Shown here: one piece after another, positions 29,554 through 38,694 of the stretch
Layout: each line of letters begins with the position of its first letter
Numbering within the stretch: the first letter of the stretch is position 1
Assembly (NCBI GenBank): GCA_024682555.1
Contig: JAIKZD010000053.1
Span: 1 to 64,000, forward strand
Length of the DNA: 64,000 nucleotides
Direction: 5' to 3'
Source of the DNA: Lachnospiraceae bacterium
Lineage (GTDB): Bacteria > Bacillota > Clostridia > Lachnospirales > Lachnospiraceae
Program-made: the position numbers and the translations under genes
The notes under the pieces: model-generated
The model's input: only the letters and a program-made list of their open reading frames with translations
The model's database searches: none
What the model was told of the DNA's origin: nothing

Positions 29554-30168
29554 ATGAAGGAAAAAGATAAGGGTATGAAACAGAAGGATCCACTTGAGTG
29601 GGAGGAGATAAGCTGCGAACATATCATACAGGATGAATGGATCGATCTGAGAAGATCCGCATACCGTTTTCCCGACGGCAGCATATTTGAGCCCTATTAC
29701 AGCTACAGCCGCAGGGATTATGTTGTCATAGTCGCAGAGGATACGGAAGGAAAATACATCTGTGTGCGCCAGTACAGACAGGGAATAAAGGAAGTGACCA
29801 CGGAATTTCCCGCCGGAGGCATAGAGGTAAAGGACGGAGAGGGAGAGCAGGGAGGATTCTGTCACGGATCCGGTGAGTATGCGTTGCAGGCGGCAAAGAG
29901 GGAACTCTTAGAGGAAACCGGCTATGAGGCCGGCGAATTAACACATCTTCTGACTGTCCCATCGAATGCGACCCTTGCCGACAATTATGCACACCTGTTC
30001 TTTGCAAAAAACTGCAGGAGGATAAAGGAACAGTCACTTGATGAGACTGAGTTTTTAAATGTTATAACCTATACGGAAGAAGAAATGGAGGAACTGATAA
30101 AAAGCGGCGGTTTCCAGCAGGCGGTCCACATCCTGGCCTGGCTTTTGTCACGAAGGATAAGAAAATGA
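29554..30168 (+). CDS. NUDIX hydrolase
   Basis: NUDIX box GEYALQAAKRELLEETGYEAG. Confidence 0.9.
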   Translation: MKEKDKGMKQKDPLEWEEISCEHIIQDEWIDLRRSAYRFPDGSIFEPYYSYSRRDYVVIVAEDTEGKYICVRQYRQGIKEVTTEFPAGGIEVKDGEGEQGGFCHGSGEYALQAAKRELLEETGYEAGELTHLLTVPSNATLADNYAHLFFAKNCRRIKEQSLDETEFLNVITYTEEEMEELIKSGGFQQAVHILAWLLSRRIRK

Positions 30169-30179
30169 TACTGAAGATG

Positions 30180-30208
30180 CCCACCCGAAAGGGTGGGCGA
30201 TTTTTTTA
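30180..30208 (+). terminator. intrinsic terminator after NUDIX gene
   Basis: GCCCACCCgaaaGGGTGGGCGATTTTTTT. Confidence 0.93.
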
Positions 30209-30217
30209 AAAAAGCTG

Positions 30218-30304
30218 TTGACATCCTACGACAGTCGTAGTATATTTTACCTCGTCAGGCATAGTACGACAGTCGTAGTACGATAAACATAGTACGACAA
30301 ACAT
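30218..30304 (+). promoter_or_regulatory. promoter and palindromic operators upstream of padR operon
   Basis: TTGACA (30218-30223), 17-nt spacer, TATATT (30241-30246); palindrome CTACGAC-A-GTCGTAG (30226-30240) inside the spacer; second TACGAC-A-GTCGTA (30265-30277); direct repeats AGTACGA[T/C]AAACAT (30277-30304). Confidence 0.85.
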
Positions 30305-30409
30305 AGTAAGAGAGATGCCGTATGACAGACGAAGATCGATAAAGGATGGTATCAGAGGAGCAATGGCCAATGTAACTCAAAGGATACTAACCGGCAAGGA
30401 GGTAAAAAA

Positions 30410-30760
30410 ATGGTTGAGATAAGCAGTGATGTTATCCGCGGATACAACGATACGATGATCCTGAACATCCTGTTGAAGGAACCATCCTACGGATATGAAA
30501 TATCCAAGCAGATAAGAAATATATCCGATGAGAAATATATCATCAAGGAAACAACCCTGTATTCTGCTTTTACCAGGATGGAAAAAAACGGTTATGTGGA
30601 ATCTTTTACCGCAGAGAAAGATCCGCTCGGTAACGGAAAGAAAAGAACCTATTACAGGATAACCGATGAGGGAAGGAACTATTATGACTCAAAATGTGAG
30701 GAATGGGACCTGACCAAGGAAGTTGTGGAAAAATTTATCCAGCATAAGGAGAACAGATAA
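30410..30760 (+). CDS. PadR-family transcriptional regulator
   Basis: MILNILLKEPSYGYEISKQIRN...IIKETTLYSAFTRMEKNGYVES...KKRTYYRITDEGR. Confidence 0.94.
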   Translation: MVEISSDVIRGYNDTMILNILLKEPSYGYEISKQIRNISDEKYIIKETTLYSAFTRMEKNGYVESFTAEKDPLGNGKKRTYYRITDEGRNYYDSKCEEWDLTKEVVEKFIQHKENR

Positions 30761-31728
30761 TGGAAACAATAAAAAACTATTTGGAAGCAATGTTTGCCGC
30801 CATGCCCAATACAGCCGAGGTCAGGAAGGCCAGGGCAGAGCTTTTGCAGATGATGGAGGACAAATACAACGAACTTATAGCGGAAGGGCAGAGTGAGAAC
30901 AATGCGGTAGGAACGGTGATATCGGAATTCGGAAATCTTGACGAACTGGCCGATGATCTCGGAGTAAAGCAGGAACTTATCGAGGTGCAGGAAAGGGAAT
31001 CCCTGGCACCGAGGAGAACGGTAACTCTTGATGAGTCAAAGGACTTTATCTTTAACAGGATGAGAAAGGCCAAGTATCTGGCAGCAGGTATCATGTTATG
31101 CATCATATCCGTGGCAGCACCGATCTTTTTCGGATCAAAGGGGCACGGATCCATGGGAGCATCACTTATGTTCCTTTTGATCGCACTGGGTGTGGGAGGA
31201 ATAGTATACAGCAACCTGATAGGTTCACCATACAGATATTTGAAGGACGAGCTCTGCCGGATAGACATGAATACGGCAGCCTATATAAAAAAGGAACGTC
31301 ACGGGTTTGAAAATATCAGAGCCATCTGTGTGACGATCGGGATCATACTCTGTATAGTATGCTGGGTACCGAATGTATTCTTAAATCATTTTCGCGGAGG
31401 AGTTTCTGCATCACTTATGTTCCTGCTCGTCGGAATAGGAGTGTTCCTCATAGTGTATGCCAATTCTGTGGGAAACGGATATGAAATGCTGCTTGATCTG
31501 AATGATGTAAGCGTAATAAACGGAAACGGAGACAATAATATGAAACCTGTCAGATATATTAACAAAACGGCTGAAACCATAGTTTCAGTTTACTGGCCCA
31601 CGGTTACCTGTCTGTATCTGGCACTGAGTTTTCTTACCTTCAGATGGGATATAACATGGATCATATGGCCCATAGCCGGTGTAGCTCACAGGGCAGTAGT
31701 GATAAACTGTCAGGCCGATGATGAATAA
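30760..31728 (+). CDS. permease-prefix/DUF1700-like membrane protein
   Basis: N-terminal YLEAMFAAMPNTAEVRKARAELLQMMEDKYNELIAEG..., then TM segments; start overlaps padR stop. Confidence 0.8.
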   Translation: METIKNYLEAMFAAMPNTAEVRKARAELLQMMEDKYNELIAEGQSENNAVGTVISEFGNLDELADDLGVKQELIEVQERESLAPRRTVTLDESKDFIFNRMRKAKYLAAGIMLCIISVAAPIFFGSKGHGSMGASLMFLLIALGVGGIVYSNLIGSPYRYLKDELCRIDMNTAAYIKKERHGFENIRAICVTIGIILCIVCWVPNVFLNHFRGGVSASLMFLLVGIGVFLIVYANSVGNGYEMLLDLNDVSVINGNGDNNMKPVRYINKTAETIVSVYWPTVTCLYLALSFLTFRWDITWIIWPIAGVAHRAVVINCQADDE

Positions 31729-31776
31729 CAGAAAAAAAATAACAGAAAATAAATAACAGAAAGGGAGAACAAGATC

Positions 31777-32484
31777 ATGTCAGGTGGTACTAAAACATAT
31801 ATTACTGTAGTTTCCGTGATCACTATAGCTGCGATAATACTCGGATTATATATCAACATTTTTCATAAGGGAGGATTTTTTGGAATGGGTAAATCTTCAA
31901 AGGATAAGGTTGAGTTAAACGGAGAGTTCGATGAACTGGAAATAGATGTGGATTCCTGCAACCTTTTCATAGAGTACGGCAGGGAGCTTTCGGTGGATTA
32001 TTCAATGCCGAACGCCATGGTTCCCGAAATAGAGCTCAGGAATTCAAAGCTTACCATAAAGAGCAAAAACAGGGGTTTTAGGTTCGGCGTTGCTCATGTT
32101 ATCGATACACCGAAGATAAAGGTTGTCATACCGAAAGATACGGTACTTGAAAAAGCGGATATAAATGTAGATGCCGGAAATATCGAAATAAGTGAACTTG
32201 TAACGGATAAGGCAGAACTTGACGTTGATGCCGGAAATGTTAAATTTTCGGATTCAACCTTTAAAGACCTTAAGATTGATGTTGACGCCGGAAACATAGA
32301 ACTGAAAAAATGCATTATCGATAAGATCACCGCCGATGTCAATGCAGGAAATATCGAAGCGGATGACTGCATCATAAAAGGCGGAAATGTGGAGACAGAT
32401 CTGGGAAACATAGAGTTAAACGGTGCGGTTGAAGATGTAAAGACCAGGACAGATCTGGGGAATGTTGAGATTAACGGAAAATGA
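31777..32484 (+). CDS. DUF4097-type beta-helix repeat protein with an N-terminal TM anchor
   Basis: Repeats of the type (I/V)DVDAGNIE, D(L)GNVE; single N-terminal TM. Confidence 0.85.
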   Translation: MSGGTKTYITVVSVITIAAIILGLYINIFHKGGFFGMGKSSKDKVELNGEFDELEIDVDSCNLFIEYGRELSVDYSMPNAMVPEIELRNSKLTIKSKNRGFRFGVAHVIDTPKIKVVIPKDTVLEKADINVDAGNIEISELVTDKAELDVDAGNVKFSDSTFKDLKIDVDAGNIELKKCIIDKITADVNAGNIEADDCIIKGGNVETDLGNIELNGAVEDVKTRTDLGNVEINGK

Positions 32485-32859
32485 TACACGAGTGACGGAA
32501 ATGTTGCAAGCGCCTGCGTAAGAGTAAACCCCACACCTCAGGTTAAACAGCAGACGATCTCACAGGACGCGGCATGGATGGCTAATTCGGCAAACATGGT
32601 CCTTATGGCGGCACCCAATGCAGTGGTAAATCTTGTAGCACCCAAGGCAATGAGCTTTGATGCCGCAATGATAAATGCACTGACACTTCGTAAGGATGTG
32701 GGACTGCTCATAGCATATCCCTATAACGGACATGCATATCTCTTATCGATACCCAAGGGATACAACCTTGCGGCAAAGATGGATAAGACCGGAAAGGTAA
32801 GCTTTTTGTCCCTGGCAGCCGTAAAGGACGGCAAGGTACTGACCACAATGGTTCAGTAA
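32485..32859 (+). pseudogene. in-frame open fragment after the DUF4097 stop (YTSDGNVASACVRVNPTPQ...LTTMVQ), likely gene remnant
   Basis: Same frame as the upstream gene, open from TGA at 32482 to 32859; no SD before the internal ATG at 32578. Confidence 0.5.
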
Positions 32860-32894
32860 GGCATACAGCCGGTTAAAATATAAGATAGGCAGAA

Positions 32895-32940
32895 AAGGCG
32901 GCGGATGATCTTAAGGATCATCGCCGTCTTTATTTTTCAT
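32895..32940 (+). terminator. intrinsic terminator
   Basis: GGCGGATGATCttaaGGATCATCGCCGTCTTTATTTTT. Confidence 0.8.
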
Positions 32941-33025
32941 GTTTTTCGGTTCTTCAGAGTTTTCGGTTTCGGTTTCCCGCCATGAACGGGACTTTTGTAT
33001 ATTTTCCCGGGTTGTGATAAGATTA

Positions 33026-33061
33026 GGGAAATGCTGATTTAATCAGTATTTCCTTAGATAA
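33026..33061. repeat. 36-bp dispersed hairpin repeat, copy B
   Basis: GGGAAATGCTGATTTAATCAGTATTTCCTTAGATAA; near-perfect 13-bp arms. Confidence 0.75.
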
Positions 33062-33090
33062 CTGCGGATAAGTGAAAGGAGAGGCGGGAC

Positions 33091-33588
33091 ATGGTAAAAA
33101 AAGCTTTAATGATCATATTTGCTTTAAGCGTTGTTTTAGCCGGATGTGCGGGGAAACAGCCGGCAGAGGAACAGAACAACTACATAGGCAATCCCTGGAT
33201 CGACTGCGCTACCCTTGAGGATGCGGAAAAGATCGCGGGATTTGATATCATGGTTCCCGACAGGATAGAGGGCTATCCCGATACGCTGATCCAGGCTGTT
33301 GACAAGGATATGATACAGGTTTTCTATTTTGACGGCTCGGTAAACGAAGAGGAGAGGAGCCGGGTCCTCATCAGGAAGGGGATCGGTAATGAGGATATTT
33401 CCGGGGATTACAATGTTTATTCTCAGAATGAAACCGTGGAGATGCACGGGGTCAATGTGGATATCAAGGGAAATGACGGTCTTATATATAATGCGACCTG
33501 GTATCAGGACGGATATGCCTATGCCATACTGCCCGAGGACGGAATGACTAAGGATCTGATAGAATTCTTTGTTGAGACCGTAAAATAA
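33091..33588 (+). CDS. hypothetical lipoprotein
   Basis: Signal peptide with VVLAGCAGK lipobox; RBS GAAAGGAG. Confidence 0.8.
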   Translation: MVKKALMIIFALSVVLAGCAGKQPAEEQNNYIGNPWIDCATLEDAEKIAGFDIMVPDRIEGYPDTLIQAVDKDMIQVFYFDGSVNEEERSRVLIRKGIGNEDISGDYNVYSQNETVEMHGVNVDIKGNDGLIYNATWYQDGYAYAILPEDGMTKDLIEFFVETVK

Positions 33589-33663
33589 TAAACCGGACGG
33601 AGATACCGAAAGATCCGGAGATACCGGAATATGTGAAAATAAATGTTAAAAGGAGATTTCTAA

Positions 33664-35055
33664 ATGGAAAACAAGAGGACATCTTTTACCAGTTCGCTGG
33701 GATTTGTTCTGGCTGCGGCGGGAAGCGCAGTCGGACTCGGTAATATATGGAGATTTCCGTATCTTGCCGCAAAGGACGGCGGAGGTCTGTTCCTTGTGGT
33801 GTATCTGATCCTGGTTCTTACCTTCGGATTTACCCTTCTTACCACAGAGGTAGCAATAGGCAGAAAAACAAAACAGAGTCCTCTTACCGCATACAAACTC
33901 ATCCACCCGAAGTTTGGCTGGATAGGGGCCTTAGCCTGTATGGTTCCGATGATAATCATACCGTATTACTGTGTTATCGGAGGATGGGTGCTCAAATACT
34001 TCGTGGCATTCCTGACGGGTGCCGGTGAAGCGGCGGCAGCAGACGGATATTTTACATCTTTTATTACCTCGGATCATGAACCGATCATATATATGGCGAT
34101 ATTCCTTCTTGCAACTGCCTTTATCATTTATCTGGGCGTTGATAAGGGAATTGAAATGGTATCCAAGATCCTTATGCCCGTTCTCATAATATTTGTGGTG
34201 GGGATCGCCATATTTTCGCTTACGATCAAACATCCGGATGAGGCCGGAAATATAAGGACAGGTTTTGAAGGATTAAAGATTTATATTATTCCGTCTCTGG
34301 AAGGCAAGAGTTTCAAAGATGTGATAGTAGTTATCATGGACGCCATGGGACAGCTGTTTTATTCCCTTAGCATCGCAATGGGAATAATGGTGGCCTATGG
34401 TTCCTATGTCCGGGATGAGGATAATCTCATGAAATCCATTAACCAGATAGAGATATTCGATACCCTGGTAGCTTTTTTTGCCGGTGTAATGATCATCCCC
34501 GCAGTCTATGTATTCATGGGCCGCGAAGGAATGAGCGCATCCGGCCCCGGTCTTATGTTCATTTCAATGCCGAAGATCTTTATGGAAATGGGAAGGGTCG
34601 GAACCGCAGTCGGACTGATATTTTTCCTTATGGTCATCTTTGCGGCTCTGACAAGCTGTATCTCGATCCTTGAGGCGATAGTATCAAGTTTCATGGACCG
34701 TTTCGGGATGTCGAGGGATAAAGCGACCGTGACAGAGACGCTTATTGCTCTTGCCATGGGAGTTTTGGTTTGCCTTGGGTACAATAAGCTTTATTTCGAA
34801 GCTCCTCTTCCGAACGGTGCTACAGCGCAGATCCTTGATATAATGGATTATCTGAGCAATAATATCATGATGCCGGTGGTTGCCATCGGAACCTGCATAC
34901 TTATAGGCTGGGCCGTAAAGCCTGATTATGTTATAGATGAGGTAGTAAAGACCGGAACGAAGTTTGGCAGGAAAAATCTGTATAAGGTCATGATCAGGTT
35001 TATAGCGCCGGTTCTTCTTATGGTGCTTTTGCTGCAGGCATTCGGGATCATCTGA
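33664..35055 (+). CDS. NSS-family sodium-dependent transporter
   Basis: SSLGFVLAAAGSAVGLGNIWRFPYLAAKDGGGLF is the NSS TM1 signature. Confidence 0.95.
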   Translation: MENKRTSFTSSLGFVLAAAGSAVGLGNIWRFPYLAAKDGGGLFLVVYLILVLTFGFTLLTTEVAIGRKTKQSPLTAYKLIHPKFGWIGALACMVPMIIIPYYCVIGGWVLKYFVAFLTGAGEAAAADGYFTSFITSDHEPIIYMAIFLLATAFIIYLGVDKGIEMVSKILMPVLIIFVVGIAIFSLTIKHPDEAGNIRTGFEGLKIYIIPSLEGKSFKDVIVVIMDAMGQLFYSLSIAMGIMVAYGSYVRDEDNLMKSINQIEIFDTLVAFFAGVMIIPAVYVFMGREGMSASGPGLMFISMPKIFMEMGRVGTAVGLIFFLMVIFAALTSCISILEAIVSSFMDRFGMSRDKATVTETLIALAMGVLVCLGYNKLYFEAPLPNGATAQILDIMDYLSNNIMMPVVAIGTCILIGWAVKPDYVIDEVVKTGTKFGRKNLYKVMIRFIAPVLLMVLLLQAFGII

Positions 35056-35115
35056 CCGGAAGAAAAAGGCGGTTTTTGAAATAAAATACATATTTTGAAG
35101 GAGGTTTCTGTTATC

Positions 35116-35670
35116 ATGAACGGAACAGTAACGGAAAAAAAAGCATTTACAACGGTTGATCTTGTTTACATGGCCATCGGAGCGGCGCTTATCGCGATAT
35201 GCTCATGGATAAGCATTCCCTCCGCAGTTCCCTTTACCCTTCAGACCTTCGCCGTATTCTGCGTTATCGAGCTGCTCGGCGGAAAAAGAGGTCTTGTATC
35301 GGTACTTGTTTATATACTGATGGGTGCCGTGGGTTTACCGGTATTTGCGGGCTTTAAAGGCGGGATAGGAAGTCTTTTGGGACCCACCGGAGGTTACATC
35401 ATCGGATTCATATTCATAGCCCTCGTCTGTATGGCAGCTGACAGATTGTTCGGAGATAAGCTCATCGTAAGGATAATTGCTATGCTTGCGGGGCTTGTGA
35501 TCTGCTATGCCTTCGGGACGGCATGGTTTATGTTTGTTTATATTAAGGGGAATGGAGCGATAAGCCTTATGACAGCTCTCGGATGGTGTGTATTTCCTTT
35601 TATCCTTCCGGATATATTAAAGTTAGCTTTGGCAACGGCCATATCCGCAAAGGTCAGAAACCGCATCTGA
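35116..35670 (+). CDS. bioY: BioY-family biotin transporter substrate-specificity protein
   Basis: ISIPSAVPFTLQTFAVFCVIELLGGKRGLVSVLVYILMGAVGLPVFAGFKGGIGSLLGPTGGYIIGF. Confidence 0.93.
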   Translation: MNGTVTEKKAFTTVDLVYMAIGAALIAICSWISIPSAVPFTLQTFAVFCVIELLGGKRGLVSVLVYILMGAVGLPVFAGFKGGIGSLLGPTGGYIIGFIFIALVCMAADRLFGDKLIVRIIAMLAGLVICYAFGTAWFMFVYIKGNGAISLMTALGWCVFPFILPDILKLALATAISAKVRNRI

Positions 35671-35773
35671 CAGGGGACCTGTGAACCGGGTAAGCCGGCC
35701 ATACAGACTTTCCTTAACAGAATTTTAATATTTTGACCTTATTTACAAATCGGGAGAGTATCATTAAAATTGT

Positions 35774-35810
35774 ATGGTGAACGGAAAAGGTTCCGTTCAC
35801 CGTTTTATTT
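35774..35810 (+). terminator. strong terminator-like hairpin upstream of COG0523 gene
   Basis: GGTGAACGGAAaaggTTCCGTTCACCGTTTTATTT, 11-bp perfect stem. Confidence 0.8.
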
Positions 35811-35829
35811 AAGATCAAGGAGGCATCAT

Positions 35830-36963
35830 ATGACTAAGATAGATATTATTTCCGGATTTCTGGGAGCAGGAAAGACCACGCTTATAAAGAAGCTTATTTC
35901 CGAGTCATTTTCGGGACAGAAGATCGTGCTCATTGAAAATGAGTTCGGGGAGATAGGGATAGACGGCGGATTTTTAAAGGATGCGGGAATAAACATCACG
36001 GAAATGAATTCGGGATGTATCTGCTGTTCTCTTGTGGGAGATTTCAAGGAAGCCCTTACAAAGGTCATAGAGGAATATACACCCGACAGGATAATAATCG
36101 AACCCTCGGGGGTCGGCAAGCTGTCAGATGTGGCAAAGGCCGTAGAGCGTGTGAATGAAAAAGAAACCTCGGTTGTCATCAATTCCATGGTAGCCGTTGT
36201 TGACGGTACAAAAGCAAAAATGTACATGAAGAATTTCGGTGAGTTTTTCAACAATCAGGTGGAGAGTGCGGGGACCGTGATCATCAGCCGTACCCAGAAT
36301 ATGAATGATGAAAAGCTGGATGCCCTGATGGAGAAACTCAGGGAGCATAATAAAGAAGCGGTCATCATCACGACTCCCTGGGATGATATAAAGGGAGATC
36401 AGATACTGTCCGCAATGGAGAAGGGACACACTCTTGTGGATTCACTGCTTGAGGAGATGAAGAACCTTCCCGAAGACGAGCACGAACATCACCACCATCA
36501 CGATCATGACGAGGACGAGCATGAGCACCATCATCACGATCACGACGAAGATGAACATGAACATGAACACCACCATCACGATCATGACGAGGACGAGCAT
36601 GAGCACCATCACCACGATCATGACGAAGATGAGCATGAGCATGAGCACCATCATCACCATCATCACCATCATGCGGATGAGGTATTCCAGAGCTGGGGGG
36701 TGGAGACACATCATAAGTTTGACAGGGAAAGACTTGAGGAGATCCTTAAGGCACTCGCCGATGAGGACAGCAGGGAGTACGGTATCGTTTTAAGGGCAAA
36801 GGGTATGGTTCCGGCATCCGATAACAAGACCTGGTATGAGTTCGATCTGACACCGGGAGAGTATGAGATAAGGGAAGGTTCGGCGGATTATACCGGAAGG
36901 CTGTGCGTGATAGGTGCAGAGTTAAAGGAAGAAAAGGTTTCAAAGCTCTTCGGGATCAGTTGA
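35830..36963 (+). CDS. COG0523 (CobW/ZNG-like) GTPase/metallochaperone with an extended His/Asp/Glu tract
   Basis: IDIISGFLGAGKTTLIKKLI Walker A, NSGCICCSLVGDF CxCC motif, IIEPSGVGKL; (HEHHHHDHDEDE)n at 36478-36672. Confidence 0.94.
   Translation: MTKIDIISGFLGAGKTTLIKKLISESFSGQKIVLIENEFGEIGIDGGFLKDAGINITEMNSGCICCSLVGDFKEALTKVIEEYTPDRIIIEPSGVGKLSDVAKAVERVNEKETSVVINSMVAVVDGTKAKMYMKNFGEFFNNQVESAGTVIISRTQNMNDEKLDALMEKLREHNKEAVIITTPWDDIKGDQILSAMEKGHTLVDSLLEEMKNLPEDEHEHHHHHDHDEDEHEHHHHDHDEDEHEHEHHHHDHDEDEHEHHHHDHDEDEHEHEHHHHHHHHHADEVFQSWGVETHHKFDRERLEEILKALADEDSREYGIVLRAKGMVPASDNKTWYEFDLTPGEYEIREGSADYTGRLCVIGAELKEEKVSKLFGIS
36478..36672 (+). repeat. coding tandem repeats encoding the His/Asp/Glu metal-binding tract
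   Basis: Repeats of gacgaggacgagcatgagcaccatcatcacgatcatgac; HEHHHHDHDEDE units. Confidence 0.9.
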
Positions 36964-36974
36964 GAGGCGGTCAT

Positions 36975-37925
36975 ATGTTTGGAAAGAAAAAAGAGATACC
37001 CGTATATTTTTTCACGGGATTTCTTGAGAGCGGAAAGACAAGTTTTATAAAAGAAACCCTCAAAGAGGGTCAGTTTCAGGACGGACTGAAAACTCTTCTC
37101 ATTGTATGCGAGGAGGGAATTGAGGAGTTCACCGAAGAGGAACTTAAGGAAAATCTCTTCACCATGAAGGTAATAGATGAAGAGGAGGATTTTACCTATG
37201 GTGCCCTGATGTCATTTGATGATGAGATAAAACCCGACAGGGTGGTCATCGAATATAACGGTACCTGGGATCCGGACAATGCAATGGAACTGATGCCCGA
37301 ACACTGGGTTTTGGCGGAGGGGATCGCAACGGTTGACGCTTCATCCTACGATTCCTATCTGAACAATATGAAGCAGATGATGACAAGACAGTTTACCTAT
37401 GCCGATCTTGTCGCCTTTAACAGATGCAGCGATGATCTGGATCTTCCTTACTACAAGAGGACGGTGCGGGCCATAAACAGAAGGTCGCAGGTCATCTTTG
37501 AAATGAAGGACGGTACCATCAATAATGATGTCAAAGAAGAGCTTCCCTATGACATCAATGCCGATATCATCACCATTGAAGATGATGATTACGGGATCTG
37601 GTATCTTGATACCTTTGACAATCTGGATTCCTATGCGGGAAAGGCCGTAAGGTTTAAAGGAATGGTGAGAAAGCCCAGAAACGGTAAGAATGACTTTTTC
37701 GTGCCCGGCAGGATGGTCATGACCTGCTGTGCCGCTGACATTCAGTTTGTGGGGCTTCCCTGCAGCTATAAGGATGTGAAAAAGCTTACGGATAAACAAT
37801 ACGTTATGGTGACGGCAAGGGTAGGAAAGGTATATAACAGGCAGTACGGGCAGGATACTCCGGTACTCTATGCCGAGTCTGTGGAACCCTGCGAACCGGC
37901 AGCCGAGGAAGTCGTATACTTCTGA
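36975..37925 (+). CDS. COG0523-like GTPase fused to a C-terminal CCAAD (DUF1980/YcgQ-like) domain
   Basis: PVYFFTGFLESGKTSFIKETL P-loop; C-terminal VRFKGMVRKPRNGKNDFFVPGRMVMTCCAADIQFVGLPCSYKD. Confidence 0.85.
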   Translation: MFGKKKEIPVYFFTGFLESGKTSFIKETLKEGQFQDGLKTLLIVCEEGIEEFTEEELKENLFTMKVIDEEEDFTYGALMSFDDEIKPDRVVIEYNGTWDPDNAMELMPEHWVLAEGIATVDASSYDSYLNNMKQMMTRQFTYADLVAFNRCSDDLDLPYYKRTVRAINRRSQVIFEMKDGTINNDVKEELPYDINADIITIEDDDYGIWYLDTFDNLDSYAGKAVRFKGMVRKPRNGKNDFFVPGRMVMTCCAADIQFVGLPCSYKDVKKLTDKQYVMVTARVGKVYNRQYGQDTPVLYAESVEPCEPAAEEVVYF

Positions 37926-37952
37926 TACTTTAAGATCAGTTTAAAGATCATG

Positions 37953-37980
37953 AAAAAACCCGCAATACTGCGGGTTTTTT
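37953..37980. terminator. bidirectional intrinsic terminator
   Basis: AAAAAACCCGCAatacTGCGGGTTTTTT between convergent genes. Confidence 0.93.
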
Positions 37981-38423
37981 CATATCTTGGTTTTCATGAT
38001 ATTTTCCCAGAAAGCGATCTTTTCCGGAGAAAAGGCACAGGTTATCCTGATGTCGGATCTTATCCCGTCCTTCCATGACGGAATGGTCAGTTCATCTCCG
38101 TCTTCGAGATCCGCACTTCCCGAGGCAACGATCTCTTTTCCGTTCAGAAAAATTCCGTTGGTAGTGACCTCTGCGATATAGCTGACGTTTTCTTCATCGG
38201 TAAGGAAAAAGCCGTGTTTTCTCGATACATGTTCGCAATCGATGGGAATGTCGGGGGTTTCACCCGGTACCGGCCGTCCTATTCTCTGTTTTCCCGACAG
38301 CACATACTCTCTGATGGTATCGCCGTGACATACAAAGATCCTCTTTCCCACGTCCTGTATGATCAGTTCCCTGGGCAGTTCTATTACAGATGTATCAAAG
38401 ATTTTGCTGTTTTCCGTATCCAT
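37980..38423 (-). CDS. FHA domain protein
   Basis: RIGRPVPGETPDIPIDCEHVSRKHGFFLTDEENVSYIAEVTTNGIFLNGKEI. Confidence 0.9.
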   Translation of the reverse strand: MDTENSKIFDTSVIELPRELIIQDVGKRIFVCHGDTIREYVLSGKQRIGRPVPGETPDIPIDCEHVSRKHGFFLTDEENVSYIAEVTTNGIFLNGKEIVASGSADLEDGDELTIPSWKDGIRSDIRITCAFSPEKIAFWENIMKTKI

Positions 38424-38694
38424 TATGATGTACCAAAATCCGGACCGTTTATCTTATGTAACGTCGGTCCTGACTCTTTTATACTTTCGGTATCCGATTC
38501 CGTTTACTTAGGCAGATTTCGAAAGACCCTGAGTAAAGACCCATGTCAATTATAATACAGTCGGAAGACTTGTTCAATCATGGCCTGACAGTATTATGCA
38601 TTGATGATAAAAACAAAAAAAGGTATAATCTCTGATGGCAGCGGTTTTTACGGCCGTATATCCGTAATGCGGTGAATACTGATCTTAGCGGGTA

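Noticed and set aside
36368-36793. CRISPR-like direct repeats and several overlapping Met/Val- or Thr/Ile-rich ORFs
   Set aside because: Repeats are irregular in spacing and encode the His/Asp/Glu tract of a COG0523 protein; other frames are by-products of the repeat.
38560-38694. Possible Mn (yybP-ykoY) riboswitch before the MntP-ZIP gene
   Set aside because: I could not identify the conserved L1/L3 motifs; only a short T-rich hairpin region is visible.
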